Positions 17,984 to 25,232 of a stretch of DNA of 64,000 nucleotides are shown piece after piece. The translations under genes and the position numbers were made by a program. The notes beneath the pieces are model-generated. The model searched no databases and was not told the origin of the DNA. It saw only the letters and a list, made by a program, of their open reading frames with translations. Within the stretch, counting starts at the first letter, position 1. Each line of letters begins with the position of its first letter. The DNA is from CAWUEZ02 sp963921355 (GTDB lineage: Bacteria > Pseudomonadota > Alphaproteobacteria > Thalassobaculales > Thalassobaculaceae): assembly GCA_963921355.3 (NCBI GenBank), contig OZ001190.1, positions 2,418,001-2,482,000 on the forward strand, in the 5' to 3' direction.

Positions 17984-19843
17984 CTAGGCGACCAGGTCGA
18001 CACTGCCATCGGCCTTCACACCGCCTTCGTCAGCGGGGTCGGCATCGGCGAGGGTCTCGGTGTCATCGTCATTGGATGCAGTTTTCGTGCTGCCGCCGTT
18101 CTCGTCGGCATCGGATTCGCCGGCCCAGCGGCCGTCCTCACCGCGGAGGTCGAACTCCAGTGAGTTGCTGTTGGTCTTGAGGCCGGCGTCCTGAAGGGCG
18201 CGTTCCAAGGCCCGCTGATCACGCTGCAGCAGGTCGAGGGTTTCCGGTTTCTCGACGGTCACGGAGGCTCGCACCAGCCCGTCCTTGCCGATCTCGAGTT
18301 TGACGTCGAGCTTGCCGAGGTCTTCAGGGTGCAGCTTGATGGTGACTCTGCCGCTCCCGTTCTTCGCCATCGACGAGAGCTTCACGGCGACCTGGTCGGC
18401 CACGGTGCCCGCATTGGCACCGGGCCGACCATGAGCGGTTGTCTCCGCCCGGTTGGCCAAGGAGGCGGTAAGGGTGCTCTGGGGTCCGCCTGGCCCAGCC
18501 ATGGTCGTCGCTGAAAGAGAACTCGAAAGCGGAGCGCTGCCGGTGCTGGCAGGTCCGGTTGAAGAGGCCGGCGCCCGGCTGGTTCGGGCGGCCAGGATTT
18601 CCTGGAACTGGGCGCGTGCGGCTTCGCCGCCGAAGCCGCGCTGGCCGATGGTTGCACCGACCGCGGCACCGGCACCCTGGCCGGCCAGCTGGTTGCCGTG
18701 GTGCCCAGACGAGCTTCCTCCGGCGCCGTTGCCATTGGCGTTACCGGACCCGTCCGCTCCAACAAAGGTCGGCTGATTGCTGCCGACGTGGAGGGAGGGC
18801 TGCGGAGTGCTGGGTTGACCGGCAGAGGCTTGCTGCGCCTGCAGCAGAACCGCTGAGGACACGCCCTGCGATCGCATGATGGGTGTCTGCTCGACCGTCA
18901 CCTTGGCGCCGGCGAGCGCATCCGGACGCACGCCGGACGGCTGCGGGTCAGCCGCCGGCTTCGGCAGCGTCGGGGCCTCCGGGCGTGTCGAGGAGGCGGG
19001 CTTGGCTTCGACGGCGGTCGGACGCGCGGTCTCAAGCTCGGCGGCCTTCGGTGTTGCCGTATCGATCGATGGAGGTTTGCCGATCGCCGGCGCGGCCGGG
19101 GCAGGAGCCTGCGAGGCAGAGGCGGGGACCTGCGAGGCAGCCGGTTGCTGCGGCGCCGGTGTCGCCGCCTGCTGCTGAGACACCGCTGGCGGCACCTCGC
19201 CGGGCTTCGCCGTAGTCTCGGCAGCCTGCGGATCCTGTTCGGCACCTTCAACCGCCTTCTGTGGTTCAGCCGGCTGTTTCGGGTTGGCGGTCTTCTTCAG
19301 CGGCAGAGGCACCTGCTGGAGCGGCAGAGGCACCTGCTGGGCCGCAACGATGTTGACGTCGGCCGGTTGCTGATCGTCCTTGGCGACAGTCTTCGGCGCC
19401 TGGTCAGTCGGCTGCTCAGACGTCTGCTTGGACTTTGTTGTGTCGGTAGTGTCGGTTTTCTCGGCCGTCGTCGACTTCGGATCGCGTGCGCGCGGCTCGG
19501 CGACCTCTTTGGCGGGAGTGTTATCGACGGTGTCGCGCGGCGGTTGCTTGTTCGCGCGGTCGGCGACCGGCGGCAGGGGCGCGCTCTGACGTTCAATCGG
19601 ATCGGGGTCCTCGTCGGTCCGGGTGTTATCGGCGCGACGGTCGGGCCGGTCCACGGGCGGCGCCTCGGATTGGCCGTCATCGTCCGAGCGCTCGGCCCGT
19701 TCCTGACGTTCGGCCTGACTGTTCGCCAGACTGGCCATCAGATGCATGACACCTTGGAACGCCTCGCCCGACCGGGTGGGCTTGCTCCGGGCGGCCTGGC
19801 TGGTCACTGAGTCGGATCGTTGTTCGGCGGCATTGACGTCCAT
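17984..19843 (-). CDS. fliK: Hook-length control protein FliK
   Basis: This 619-residue protein has a disordered N-terminal 500 residues rich in Pro, Gln, Ala and Thr, and a C-terminal hook-length domain: GSGRVTIKLHPEDLGKLDV, LEIGKDGLVRASVTVEKPET, QDAGLKTNSNSLEFDLRG. FliK is the secreted molecular ruler that switches export from hook to filament substrates. The ATG at 19843 is chosen for its AGGTGGA ribosome site; an upstream ATG at 19888 would overlap the sigma-54 promoter. A short tandem repeat (QQVPLPLQQVPLPL) lies near the middle. It leads the operon with flgD and flgE. Confidence 0.92.
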   Translation of the reverse strand: MDVNAAEQRSDSVTSQAARSKPTRSGEAFQGVMHLMASLANSQAERQERAERSDDDGQSEAPPVDRPDRRADNTRTDEDPDPIERQSAPLPPVADRANKQPPRDTVDNTPAKEVAEPRARDPKSTTAEKTDTTDTTKSKQTSEQPTDQAPKTVAKDDQQPADVNIVAAQQVPLPLQQVPLPLKKTANPKQPAEPQKAVEGAEQDPQAAETTAKPGEVPPAVSQQQAATPAPQQPAASQVPASASQAPAPAAPAIGKPPSIDTATPKAAELETARPTAVEAKPASSTRPEAPTLPKPAADPQPSGVRPDALAGAKVTVEQTPIMRSQGVSSAVLLQAQQASAGQPSTPQPSLHVGSNQPTFVGADGSGNANGNGAGGSSSGHHGNQLAGQGAGAAVGATIGQRGFGGEAARAQFQEILAARTSRAPASSTGPASTGSAPLSSSLSATTMAGPGGPQSTLTASLANRAETTAHGRPGANAGTVADQVAVKLSSMAKNGSGRVTIKLHPEDLGKLDVKLEIGKDGLVRASVTVEKPETLDLLQRDQRALERALQDAGLKTNSNSLEFDLRGEDGRWAGESDADENGGSTKTASNDDDTETLADADPADEGGVKADGSVDLVA

Positions 19844-19878
19844 GGGGTCCACCTGATTGGTCGTTGCGCCAGCTCTCG

Positions 19879-19894
19879 TGCAATGCACAGGCCA
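19879..19894 (-). promoter_or_regulatory. Sigma-54 promoter of fliK-flgD-flgE
   Basis: The minus strand reads TGGCCTGTGCATTGCA: -24 GG and -12 GC are exactly 10 bases apart and the TTGCA block is perfect. The predicted start site is near 19868, about 25 bases before the fliK ATG. Confidence 0.8.
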
Positions 19895-19918
19895 GTCGGA
19901 GTGACCCGGGTTCCGTCA

Positions 19919-19933
19919 TTAAAAACGCATTAA
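19919..19933. promoter_or_regulatory. Exact CtrA box TTAA-N7-TTAA upstream of fliK
   Basis: TTAA, AAACGCA, TTAA is a full match to the CtrA binding consensus. It lies 25 bases upstream of the fliK -24 element, so CtrA could modulate this sigma-54 promoter or drive a separate one. Confidence 0.65.
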
Positions 19934-19976
19934 AATCAATATTTTGTAGCCTCTCTGACCCACCGGCACAGGCTGG

Positions 19977-19995
19977 CTGGGCAAATCCTGCCGGT
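19977..19995. promoter_or_regulatory. Degenerate FlbD-enhancer-like palindrome
   Basis: CTGGGCA-N5-TGCCGGT is a weaker copy of the perfect element at 20029-20047, centred 52 bases from it (about five helical turns). Paired sites upstream of a sigma-54 promoter are usual for enhancer-binding proteins such as FlbD. Confidence 0.4.
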
Positions 19996-20028
19996 TTGTA
20001 GCGGTGGGTTTTGCCGGGGCTTCGTCAA

Positions 20029-20047
20029 CCCGGCAAAGACTGCCGGA
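20029..20047. promoter_or_regulatory. FlbD-enhancer-like palindrome CCCGGCA-N5-TGCCGGA
   Basis: This is a near-perfect dyad with half-site CCCGGCA, resembling the Caulobacter ftr element as I recall it. It is about 170 bases upstream of the predicted fliK start site and about 245 bases before flagellin 1. It overlaps a second inverted repeat (20010-20037, 9-bp arms TTTGCCGGG/CCCGGCAAA). Confidence 0.5.
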
Positions 20048-20078
20048 CGGTGCCGGATGTCGGCCGTTCCGCGCCAGC

Positions 20079-20094
20079 TGGCCGGTCTTCGGCA
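20079..20094 (+). promoter_or_regulatory. Candidate sigma-54 promoter of flagellin 1
   Basis: TGGCCGGTCTTCGGCA has the GG-N10-GC spacing and a good -24 half, but its -12 half is CGGCA rather than TTGCA. It would give a leader of about 170 bases. It is weaker than the other -24/-12 elements here. Confidence 0.4.
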
Positions 20095-20206
20095 CGAAGG
20101 TTGCTTTGGAAGAGCGGCGATTCCGGGGATATACATTATATAACATACAAGATTATTTTATATAAAATACTTGACAAAAGGATATACGATGTGGTTTAAC
20201 GAGCTT

Positions 20207-20267
20207 GAGACGGCTAATCCCGTCTCGTTCCGGCAAAAAGCCGGATCTCACATCCTTAGAAAGAGGA
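20207..20267 (+). promoter_or_regulatory. Structured leader of flagellin 1: two hairpins plus conserved 15-mer
   Basis: Hairpin 1 (20207-20226) pairs GAGACGG with CCGTCTC. Hairpin 2 (20229-20245) pairs TCCGGC with GCCGGA around AAAAA. The block TCCTTAGAAAGAGGA (20253-20267), which includes the ribosome site, ends 7 bases before the ATG. The same order, with different stem sequences, occurs before flagellin 2. In Caulobacter FlbT binds a flagellin 5' leader, and flbT is nearby at 24312. Confidence 0.6.
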
Positions 20268-20274
20268 CTGAATC

Positions 20275-21105
20275 ATGGCTGTGCAAAACTCCATCAACAC
20301 AAACCCCGCTTCCTTCGTGGCCCTTCGTAACCTCAACTCGGTGAACCGGACTCTCGACACGATCCAGAATCGTGTATCGACCGGCTTGAAAGTCACCGGT
20401 GCTCTCGACGACGCGTCCAACTTCGCGATCGCTCAGGGTATCCGCGGTGAACTCAAGGGACTGAGCGCCGTTACCCAGGGCCTGAACAACGCGAAGGGCA
20501 TTGGTAAGGTCGCGATCGCCGGCGCCACCGGCATCTCCGACCTGCTCAGCGACATCCGCCAGAAGACCACGGAGCTTTCCAACGAGGGCATTACCTCCGC
20601 TCAGCGGAGCATCCTGGAGAACGACTTCGATCAGTTGTTGTCCCAGGCCGCCAACTTCATCGACAACGCGGTGTTCAACGGCGTCAACCTGCTCGATACG
20701 GCAGCGGCGTCGCCGGACATCAACACGCTGTCGAACCTGAACGGTGGCACCTTGACGCTTACGGGTCAGGATCTGCGCACGCGGACCCTGTCCCTGGCGG
20801 GGGTCAGTCTTGGCAGCGCGTCTGCTGCTCAGGCAGTCATCAACAACCAGTTCTCCAACCTGGAATCGGTTGTTAACTCGGCTCTCGGCTCGCTCGGTGC
20901 GGAAGTTCGTGCCCTCGAGCTGCAGACGACCTTCATCGAGCAAATCTCTGACGCGACCGAAGAAGGTCTGGGCAACATCGTGGACGCCGATCTGGCACGC
21001 GAGTCGGCCCGCCTGACTGCTAAGCAGGTGCAGCAGCAGCTGTCGATCCAGACGCTGGGTATTGCCAACCAGCGGCCGCAGACCCTGCTGGGTCTGTTCG
21101 GGTAA
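20275..21105 (+). CDS. Flagellin 1
   Basis: This 276-residue flagellin is compact, with only the conserved D0/D1 helices and a short central section. N-terminal signatures are NSINTNPASFVALRNLNSVN and NRVSTGLKVTGALDDASNFA; the C-terminal ones are NIVDADLARESARLTAKQVQ and LGIANQRPQTLLGLF. It polymerises into the filament after FlaF/FlbT-dependent handling and export. Codons 95-193 are almost identical in DNA to the next flagellin. The leader carries two hairpins and an AGAGGA ribosome site. Confidence 0.95.
   Translation: MAVQNSINTNPASFVALRNLNSVNRTLDTIQNRVSTGLKVTGALDDASNFAIAQGIRGELKGLSAVTQGLNNAKGIGKVAIAGATGISDLLSDIRQKTTELSNEGITSAQRSILENDFDQLLSQAANFIDNAVFNGVNLLDTAAASPDINTLSNLNGGTLTLTGQDLRTRTLSLAGVSLGSASAAQAVINNQFSNLESVVNSALGSLGAEVRALELQTTFIEQISDATEEGLGNIVDADLARESARLTAKQVQQQLSIQTLGIANQRPQTLLGLFG
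20557..20855 (+). repeat. Near-identical 299-bp block, copy 1 (in flagellin 1)
   Basis: It aligns base for base with 21698-21996 (offset 1141) with a single difference at 20609 (AGC Ser versus AAC Asn). Flanking coding DNA differs at many synonymous positions, so the block is a likely gene-conversion tract. Confidence 0.9.
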
Positions 21106-21415
21106 GCGGCCCGAAGATCGCAAACAAAAACAACGGATCTCGGGGTGGAGCCGACAGGTTCCACCCCGTGTCCGACGCCCTCGATCAAACCGGAGACCGG
21201 AGGACAGGAATGCGTTAAGGATCTGATAACCAACTAATTCTTATGGACGATTACAAAACCGCCTCCAGGCCTATGGATCCTGCGGCGCGCTGATGAACCG
21301 GACTCGATTTCGGTTGACTTGGCGGCGCCTGTGGGGCATTTGTGTTGGTGCTCTGGGGTCCCTTGACCCCCTCACCGGACAAAATGTCCGAGGTCCTTAG
21401 AAAGAGGAGGCCGTA
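21106..21415 (+). promoter_or_regulatory. Intergenic region and structured leader of flagellin 2
   Basis: This 310-base gap has no gene. After flagellin 1, a 12-bp stem with a GACA loop (21141-21168, one G-U pair) lacks a T-run, so it may protect the 3' end rather than terminate. Near flagellin 2, two tandem hairpins are followed by TCCTTAGAAAGAGGA (21394-21408) at exactly the spacing seen in flagellin 1: GGGGTC/GACCCC (21355-21370) and CGGACA/TGTCCG (21376-21390). Only a poor -24/-12 match (21323-21338) is visible. Confidence 0.6.
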
Positions 21416-22246
21416 ATGGCTGTTCAGAATTCCATCAATACCAACCCGTCTATCTTTACCGCTCTCCGGACCCTGAATTCGGTGAACCGGCAGCTCGACA
21501 TCACGCAGAACCGCGTGTCGACGGGCCTGAAGGTTGCGGGTGCTCTCGACGACGCCTCGAACTTCTCCATCGCCCAGGGTATCCGGGGCGAGTTGAAGGG
21601 TCTTAATGCCGTTACCCAGGGGCTGAACAACGCCAAGGGTATTGGTAAGGTTGCGGTCGCCGGTGCGACGGGTCTCTCGAACCTGCTCACCGACATTCGC
21701 CAGAAGACCACGGAGCTTTCCAACGAGGGCATTACCTCCGCTCAGCGGAACATCCTGGAGAACGACTTCGATCAGTTGTTGTCCCAGGCCGCCAACTTCA
21801 TCGACAACGCGGTGTTCAACGGCGTCAACCTGCTCGATACGGCAGCGGCGTCGCCGGACATCAACACGCTGTCGAACCTGAACGGTGGCACCTTGACGCT
21901 TACGGGTCAGGATCTGCGCACGCGGACCCTGTCCCTGGCGGGGGTCAGTCTTGGCAGCGCGTCTGCTGCTCAGGCAGTCATCAACAACCAGTTCTCGAAC
22001 CTGGAATCGGTGGTCAACTCCGCCCTGGGTTCGCTGGGTGCTGAGGTCCGCGCGTTGAACCTCCAGACGGAGTTCATCGAGCAGATCACCGACGCTACCG
22101 AAGAAGGTCTCGGCAACATCGTTGACGCCGACCTGGCCCGTGAATCGGCCCGCCTGACGGCTCTTCAGGTGCAGCAGCAGCTGTCGATCCAGACGCTGGG
22201 TATCGCCAACCAGCGCCCGCAGTCGTTGCTGGGTCTGTTCCGGTAA
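21416..22246 (+). CDS. Flagellin 2
   Basis: This 276-residue flagellin has the same compact architecture and nearly the same protein as flagellin 1 (NSINTNPSIFTALRTLNSVN, LGIANQRPQSLLGLF). Differences concentrate in the first 90 and last 80 residues. The ATG follows AGAGGAGG. A strong terminator lies 22-56 bases after its stop. Having two near-identical flagellins plus a third, more divergent one suggests either a multi-flagellin filament or dosage. Confidence 0.95.
   Translation: MAVQNSINTNPSIFTALRTLNSVNRQLDITQNRVSTGLKVAGALDDASNFSIAQGIRGELKGLNAVTQGLNNAKGIGKVAVAGATGLSNLLTDIRQKTTELSNEGITSAQRNILENDFDQLLSQAANFIDNAVFNGVNLLDTAAASPDINTLSNLNGGTLTLTGQDLRTRTLSLAGVSLGSASAAQAVINNQFSNLESVVNSALGSLGAEVRALNLQTEFIEQITDATEEGLGNIVDADLARESARLTALQVQQQLSIQTLGIANQRPQSLLGLFR
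21698..21996 (+). repeat. Near-identical 299-bp block, copy 2 (in flagellin 2)
   Basis: This is the partner of 20557-20855, with one mismatch at 21750. Boundaries are set by the nearest synonymous differences, at 21697 and 21997. Confidence 0.9.
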
Positions 22247-22267
22247 TCGATCGCATAGCCATGATTT

Positions 22268-22302
22268 GGGCCGGGCGCTTGCGTCCGGCCCTTTTCTTTT
22301 TT
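22268..22302 (+). terminator. Rho-independent terminator after flagellin 2
   Basis: A 10-bp GC-rich stem (GGGCCGGGCG pairing with CGTCCGGCCC, loop CTTG) is followed by TTTTCTTTTTT. This is a classic intrinsic terminator. Confidence 0.9.
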
Positions 22303-22344
22303 GGGTCCAGGAGATGGGCCCCGGGTGCCACCGGTTCGCGGCGT

Positions 22345-24189
22345 CTAGAGACCAAGGGCGACCGCGCGGTCGGCGACAGCCGCCATGGTCTGCGACCAGT
22401 GTTGTCCCGGCTTGTGGTAGACGCTTGAGACATTGGCAAACCAGGGCGATTTCGGCTGTCCAAGTCCGAGCCAGCCTGCGTGGAGCCCAAATCCGATCGT
22501 CGGGATGTTCCCGAGCGCGCCGGCGAGTGCAAGCACCGCCGTATCACCACTGATGACCCCATCCAGGGCCGTCATCAAAGCCGCGACACCGGCCTGATCT
22601 TCCCGGCGATCCAACTCGGGTGGAAGAACCATCTCGGTGCCGGCGCCGAGGTGCGCCGCGCCAACTTCCTCGCTGCAGTCATCATACTGAAGAACGACGA
22701 ACAGCCGCTTCGGCAAAGCCAATAGAGCGGCGCAGTCGGAAAGGCTTGGGTAGTGTTTTTTGCGGTGCCCGCGGAGGTTGCCCGAGCGCCAACATAGCCC
22801 GATCGTGGGCCGTCCTTGGTTGACGGAGCGGAGCCACCGCCGCCAGTGCTCGACTGAATCCGGGTCGACGCGCAGGCCCGGCGATGCCTGGGCGAACCGG
22901 TCGACGGTCGGCCTGAGAAGTGCCGGCAGGTCGCCGGCCAGACACCGGTGCGTCCACTCGCCGGTCGGCATCGCATCGTCCGCCCCGCCAGCCGGTCTGT
23001 TCCGATCACGCCACAGCAATCCTGGAAGGGCGCGGCGGGCAAGAGGGATAAGGCGCGGATCGATCTCGATGGTGACGGCGTCGAGATGCTTGTCCCGGAC
23101 CAGCGCTTTCAAGTCCGCCCAGAGTGTCGAGAACAGCAACTCATCACCCAGGCCCTGCTCGGCGAGGACCAGCAGTCGAGCGCCGGGCTCGCCGGTCCAT
23201 TCAGGCAACTCGACTGACCGTCGGATCTGGGCCGCTGGTCGGTTGCGGAACAGCCGCCAGCCCTGCGCGAGATGGCCGAGTGCAAGATGGTAGGCGCCGA
23301 GGTTCCCCAGGATTCGAACATCCGACGGCGCACAAACGCGCGCACGCTCCGCATCGGAAAGAGCCTGATCGTAGAACCGCACCTGGTATCGTGCTTCGCC
23401 CCGGTTGATCCAGCCCAGCGCGAGAGACGGTTCCTGGATCAGAGCCTGTCGGGTGTCAGCCAGGGCCGCGCCATTGTCAACCAGATCGATCCACGCAGCG
23501 GCCCGTTCGGCCAGCGCGCGGGGGTGCGCCGGACGAACCACCAAGGCCCGTGTGCACAGCTTCTCCGCAATGTCTGGTCTCCTGACCGCCCGCTTCAGAT
23601 GGGCCAGGTCCAAGAGCGCGATGGCGTCGGCGGGAGACAGCAGGACCGCGCGGTCCATCAATCCAGCGGCGGTCTCCGCGTCCGCCGCGGCGATCGCGAT
23701 CGCCGCGTGGGCCCAGGTCACCGGGTCGGTAGGCGAGACCGCCAGAGCCCTGGCGCCCGCGGCCTCGCGGTCGCTTCCGTGCTGCGTCAGGATGTCGAGC
23801 GCCGCGCGCGCGTCCGGTTGCAGGATCAGGAGACGCCGTGCAATCGCCTTCGCTTCGGAAAATCGGCGCAGGCGTTCAAGGCATGTCAGGAAATGCAGGA
23901 GAACGGTCTCGTTGCCGGACAACAGCCGGGTGGCGATGCGCAGGTCGTCCACTGCCACATCTGGGCGGTTCAGCTGCAGGTAGGCGAAGCCTCGCAGATG
24001 TCGCGCCGTCGCGTGGTCCGGGGATCGCAAGAGTACGCGGTCATAGGCGGCCACGGCCTCTGCCAGCCGCCCCTCCCGATGGGCGCGTAGCCCCGATTGC
24101 ACATCCCCCTGAACTCCCGATGTCATACCGTGCGGGCCCGATTCTGTGTTGGATGCGGTGACCGTCGATAGAGCCGGCTCGACTGGCAT
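22345..24189 (-). CDS. TPR protein with glycosyltransferase-like C-terminal domain (2)
   Basis: This 614-residue protein has TPR-like helical repeats in residues about 30-320 (AHREGRLAEAVAAYDRVLLR, ALAERAAAWIDLVDNGAALA). The C-terminal domain has LLVLAEQGLGDELLFSTLWA, TIGLCWRSGNLRGH and ALDGVISGDTAVLALAGALG, the same architecture as the proteins at 13752 and 25233. It points away from flbT and lies between flagellin 2 and flbT. A role in flagellin glycosylation, like Caulobacter FlmG, is inferred from context. The start is uncertain: ATG at 24189, or 24126 (MTSGV), neither with a strong ribosome site. Confidence 0.72.
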   Translation of the reverse strand: MPVEPALSTVTASNTESGPHGMTSGVQGDVQSGLRAHREGRLAEAVAAYDRVLLRSPDHATARHLRGFAYLQLNRPDVAVDDLRIATRLLSGNETVLLHFLTCLERLRRFSEAKAIARRLLILQPDARAALDILTQHGSDREAAGARALAVSPTDPVTWAHAAIAIAAADAETAAGLMDRAVLLSPADAIALLDLAHLKRAVRRPDIAEKLCTRALVVRPAHPRALAERAAAWIDLVDNGAALADTRQALIQEPSLALGWINRGEARYQVRFYDQALSDAERARVCAPSDVRILGNLGAYHLALGHLAQGWRLFRNRPAAQIRRSVELPEWTGEPGARLLVLAEQGLGDELLFSTLWADLKALVRDKHLDAVTIEIDPRLIPLARRALPGLLWRDRNRPAGGADDAMPTGEWTHRCLAGDLPALLRPTVDRFAQASPGLRVDPDSVEHWRRWLRSVNQGRPTIGLCWRSGNLRGHRKKHYPSLSDCAALLALPKRLFVVLQYDDCSEEVGAAHLGAGTEMVLPPELDRREDQAGVAALMTALDGVISGDTAVLALAGALGNIPTIGFGLHAGWLGLGQPKSPWFANVSSVYHKPGQHWSQTMAAVADRAVALGL

Positions 24190-24311
24190 GCCGCTTGCTT
24201 CGGACCAGCACCGTGAATGAAACCGGCGGGCCGCCTCACGCGGCGGACTGTAAGCATCCGTCGCCTCCCGCCTTAACTTGACACCCGGAAATTGGATGCG
24301 ACATTTATCCC

Positions 24312-24746
24312 ATGCCGCTTAAAGTTAACATCAAGCCCGGTGAGAAGTTTGTCGTCAACGGTGCCGTCATGGTTGCCGGCAACAAGGGTGCATCGCTGGT
24401 TCTGCAGAACGAGGCGACCATCCTGCTCGGCAAGGACATCATGCAGGAGGAGGAGGCGGATACACCCGCCAAGAGGATCTATTTCACGATCCTGCTGATG
24501 TACCTGGATGAGACGGGCCGGTCGGACTACTACCCGACGTTTATGAAGCTTGCCGAAGATTTCATGGAAGCGACGACCTTAAATGAGGTTCGCCGGACGC
24601 TTCTGCACATCGTACAGGACGTCAACGCCAACAAGTACTATCGGGCGTTAAAGACTTGTAAAGCTCTGATCAGCTACGAGACTCAGGTCTTGACCTATGG
24701 CCAGGGCGGCGCCGGTGGCGAATCTACGGCGCTTGAGACGCCGTAA
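24312..24746 (+). CDS. flbT: Flagellin mRNA regulator FlbT
   Basis: This 144-residue protein matches FlbT: MPLKVNIKPGEKFVVNGAV, RIYFTILLMYLDETGRSDYY, and NANKYYRALKTCKALISYE. In Caulobacter FlbT binds the 5' leader of flagellin mRNA and lowers its stability or translation until the hook is finished. It is the first gene of flbT-flaF-TPR protein (24312-27182), in the midst of three flagellins. Structured flagellin leaders here are its obvious candidate targets. Confidence 0.95.
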   Translation: MPLKVNIKPGEKFVVNGAVMVAGNKGASLVLQNEATILLGKDIMQEEEADTPAKRIYFTILLMYLDETGRSDYYPTFMKLAEDFMEATTLNEVRRTLLHIVQDVNANKYYRALKTCKALISYETQVLTYGQGGAGGESTALETP

Positions 24747-24763
24747 CTGACGGCAGGGACGCG

Positions 24764-25219
24764 ATGTCGAGCTACGACGCCTATCAACGCACGATCAAGA
24801 GCACGGCCGCGCCTCGGGATGTCGAGTACCGTCTGCTCGCTCAGGTCACCTCCGCCCTGATCAGCGCCAAAGCCAATATCGCCGATGCGCACGACAAGCC
24901 GAAGCTTATGGCCGAGGTGATGGATGCCCTGAACTGGAACAATCAGGTCTGGGACGTGTTCGTCGAGGATGTCGGGACCGAAGGCAACCTGCTCCCCCGG
25001 GAACTGCGGGCGGCGATCGTCAGCCTTGGAATCTGGGTCACCCGCGAGACTGGTATGGTGGCAAGTGGGAAAGGCGACATCGAGGCGCTGATCTCGGTGA
25101 ACAAGGCCATCATGCGGGGGCTGAACCCTGAGCGTGCGGCTGCTGAAGAAGAGTCCGGGGATCAGTCCCTGACCTCGTCGGCCGCCCCGGGGACGACCAC
25201 GTCGATCGACACCGTTTGA
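24764..25219 (+). CDS. flaF: Flagellin synthesis regulator FlaF (1)
   Basis: This 151-residue FlaF-family protein has DVEYRLLAQVTSALISAK, NNQVWDVFVEDVG, LPRELRAAIVSLGIWVTRET and a disordered C-terminal tail. In Caulobacter FlaF is needed for flagellin production and secretion and acts against FlbT. It lies 17 bases after flbT. A second FlaF is at 28395, directly after flagellin 3, so each may serve different flagellins (inference). Confidence 0.93.
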   Translation: MSSYDAYQRTIKSTAAPRDVEYRLLAQVTSALISAKANIADAHDKPKLMAEVMDALNWNNQVWDVFVEDVGTEGNLLPRELRAAIVSLGIWVTRETGMVASGKGDIEALISVNKAIMRGLNPERAAAEEESGDQSLTSSAAPGTTTSIDTV

Positions 25220-25232
25220 TCGGGCTGATCGC

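Larger units (their letters stand above)
19844..20274. promoter_or_regulatory. Divergent control region between fliK and flagellin 1
   Basis: This 431-base gap has no gene. In order it holds the fliK sigma-54 promoter (19879-19894), an exact CtrA box (19919-19933), two CCGGCA/TGCCGG palindromes (19977-19995 and 20029-20047), a weaker plus-strand -24/-12 candidate (20079-20094), a very AT-rich tract (about 20127-20190), and two tandem hairpins in the flagellin 1 leader (20207-20245). It is the most densely structured intergenic region in the window. Confidence 0.7.

Noticed and set aside
20171..20199. Sigma-70-type promoter for flagellin 1 at TTGACA (20171)
   Set aside because: The -35 is perfect but no acceptable -10 lies 16-18 bases downstream. 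The AT-rich setting makes a chance match likely.
21323..21338. Sigma-54 promoter for flagellin 2 (GG-N10-GC)
   Set aside because: Spacing fits but the -24 is CGGCGC and the -12 GGGCA; such matches are frequent by chance in GC-rich DNA.
24278..24306. Sigma-70-type promoter before flbT at TTGACA (24278)
   Set aside because: The hexamer 17 bases downstream (ACATTT) is a poor -10, so the call cannot be supported.
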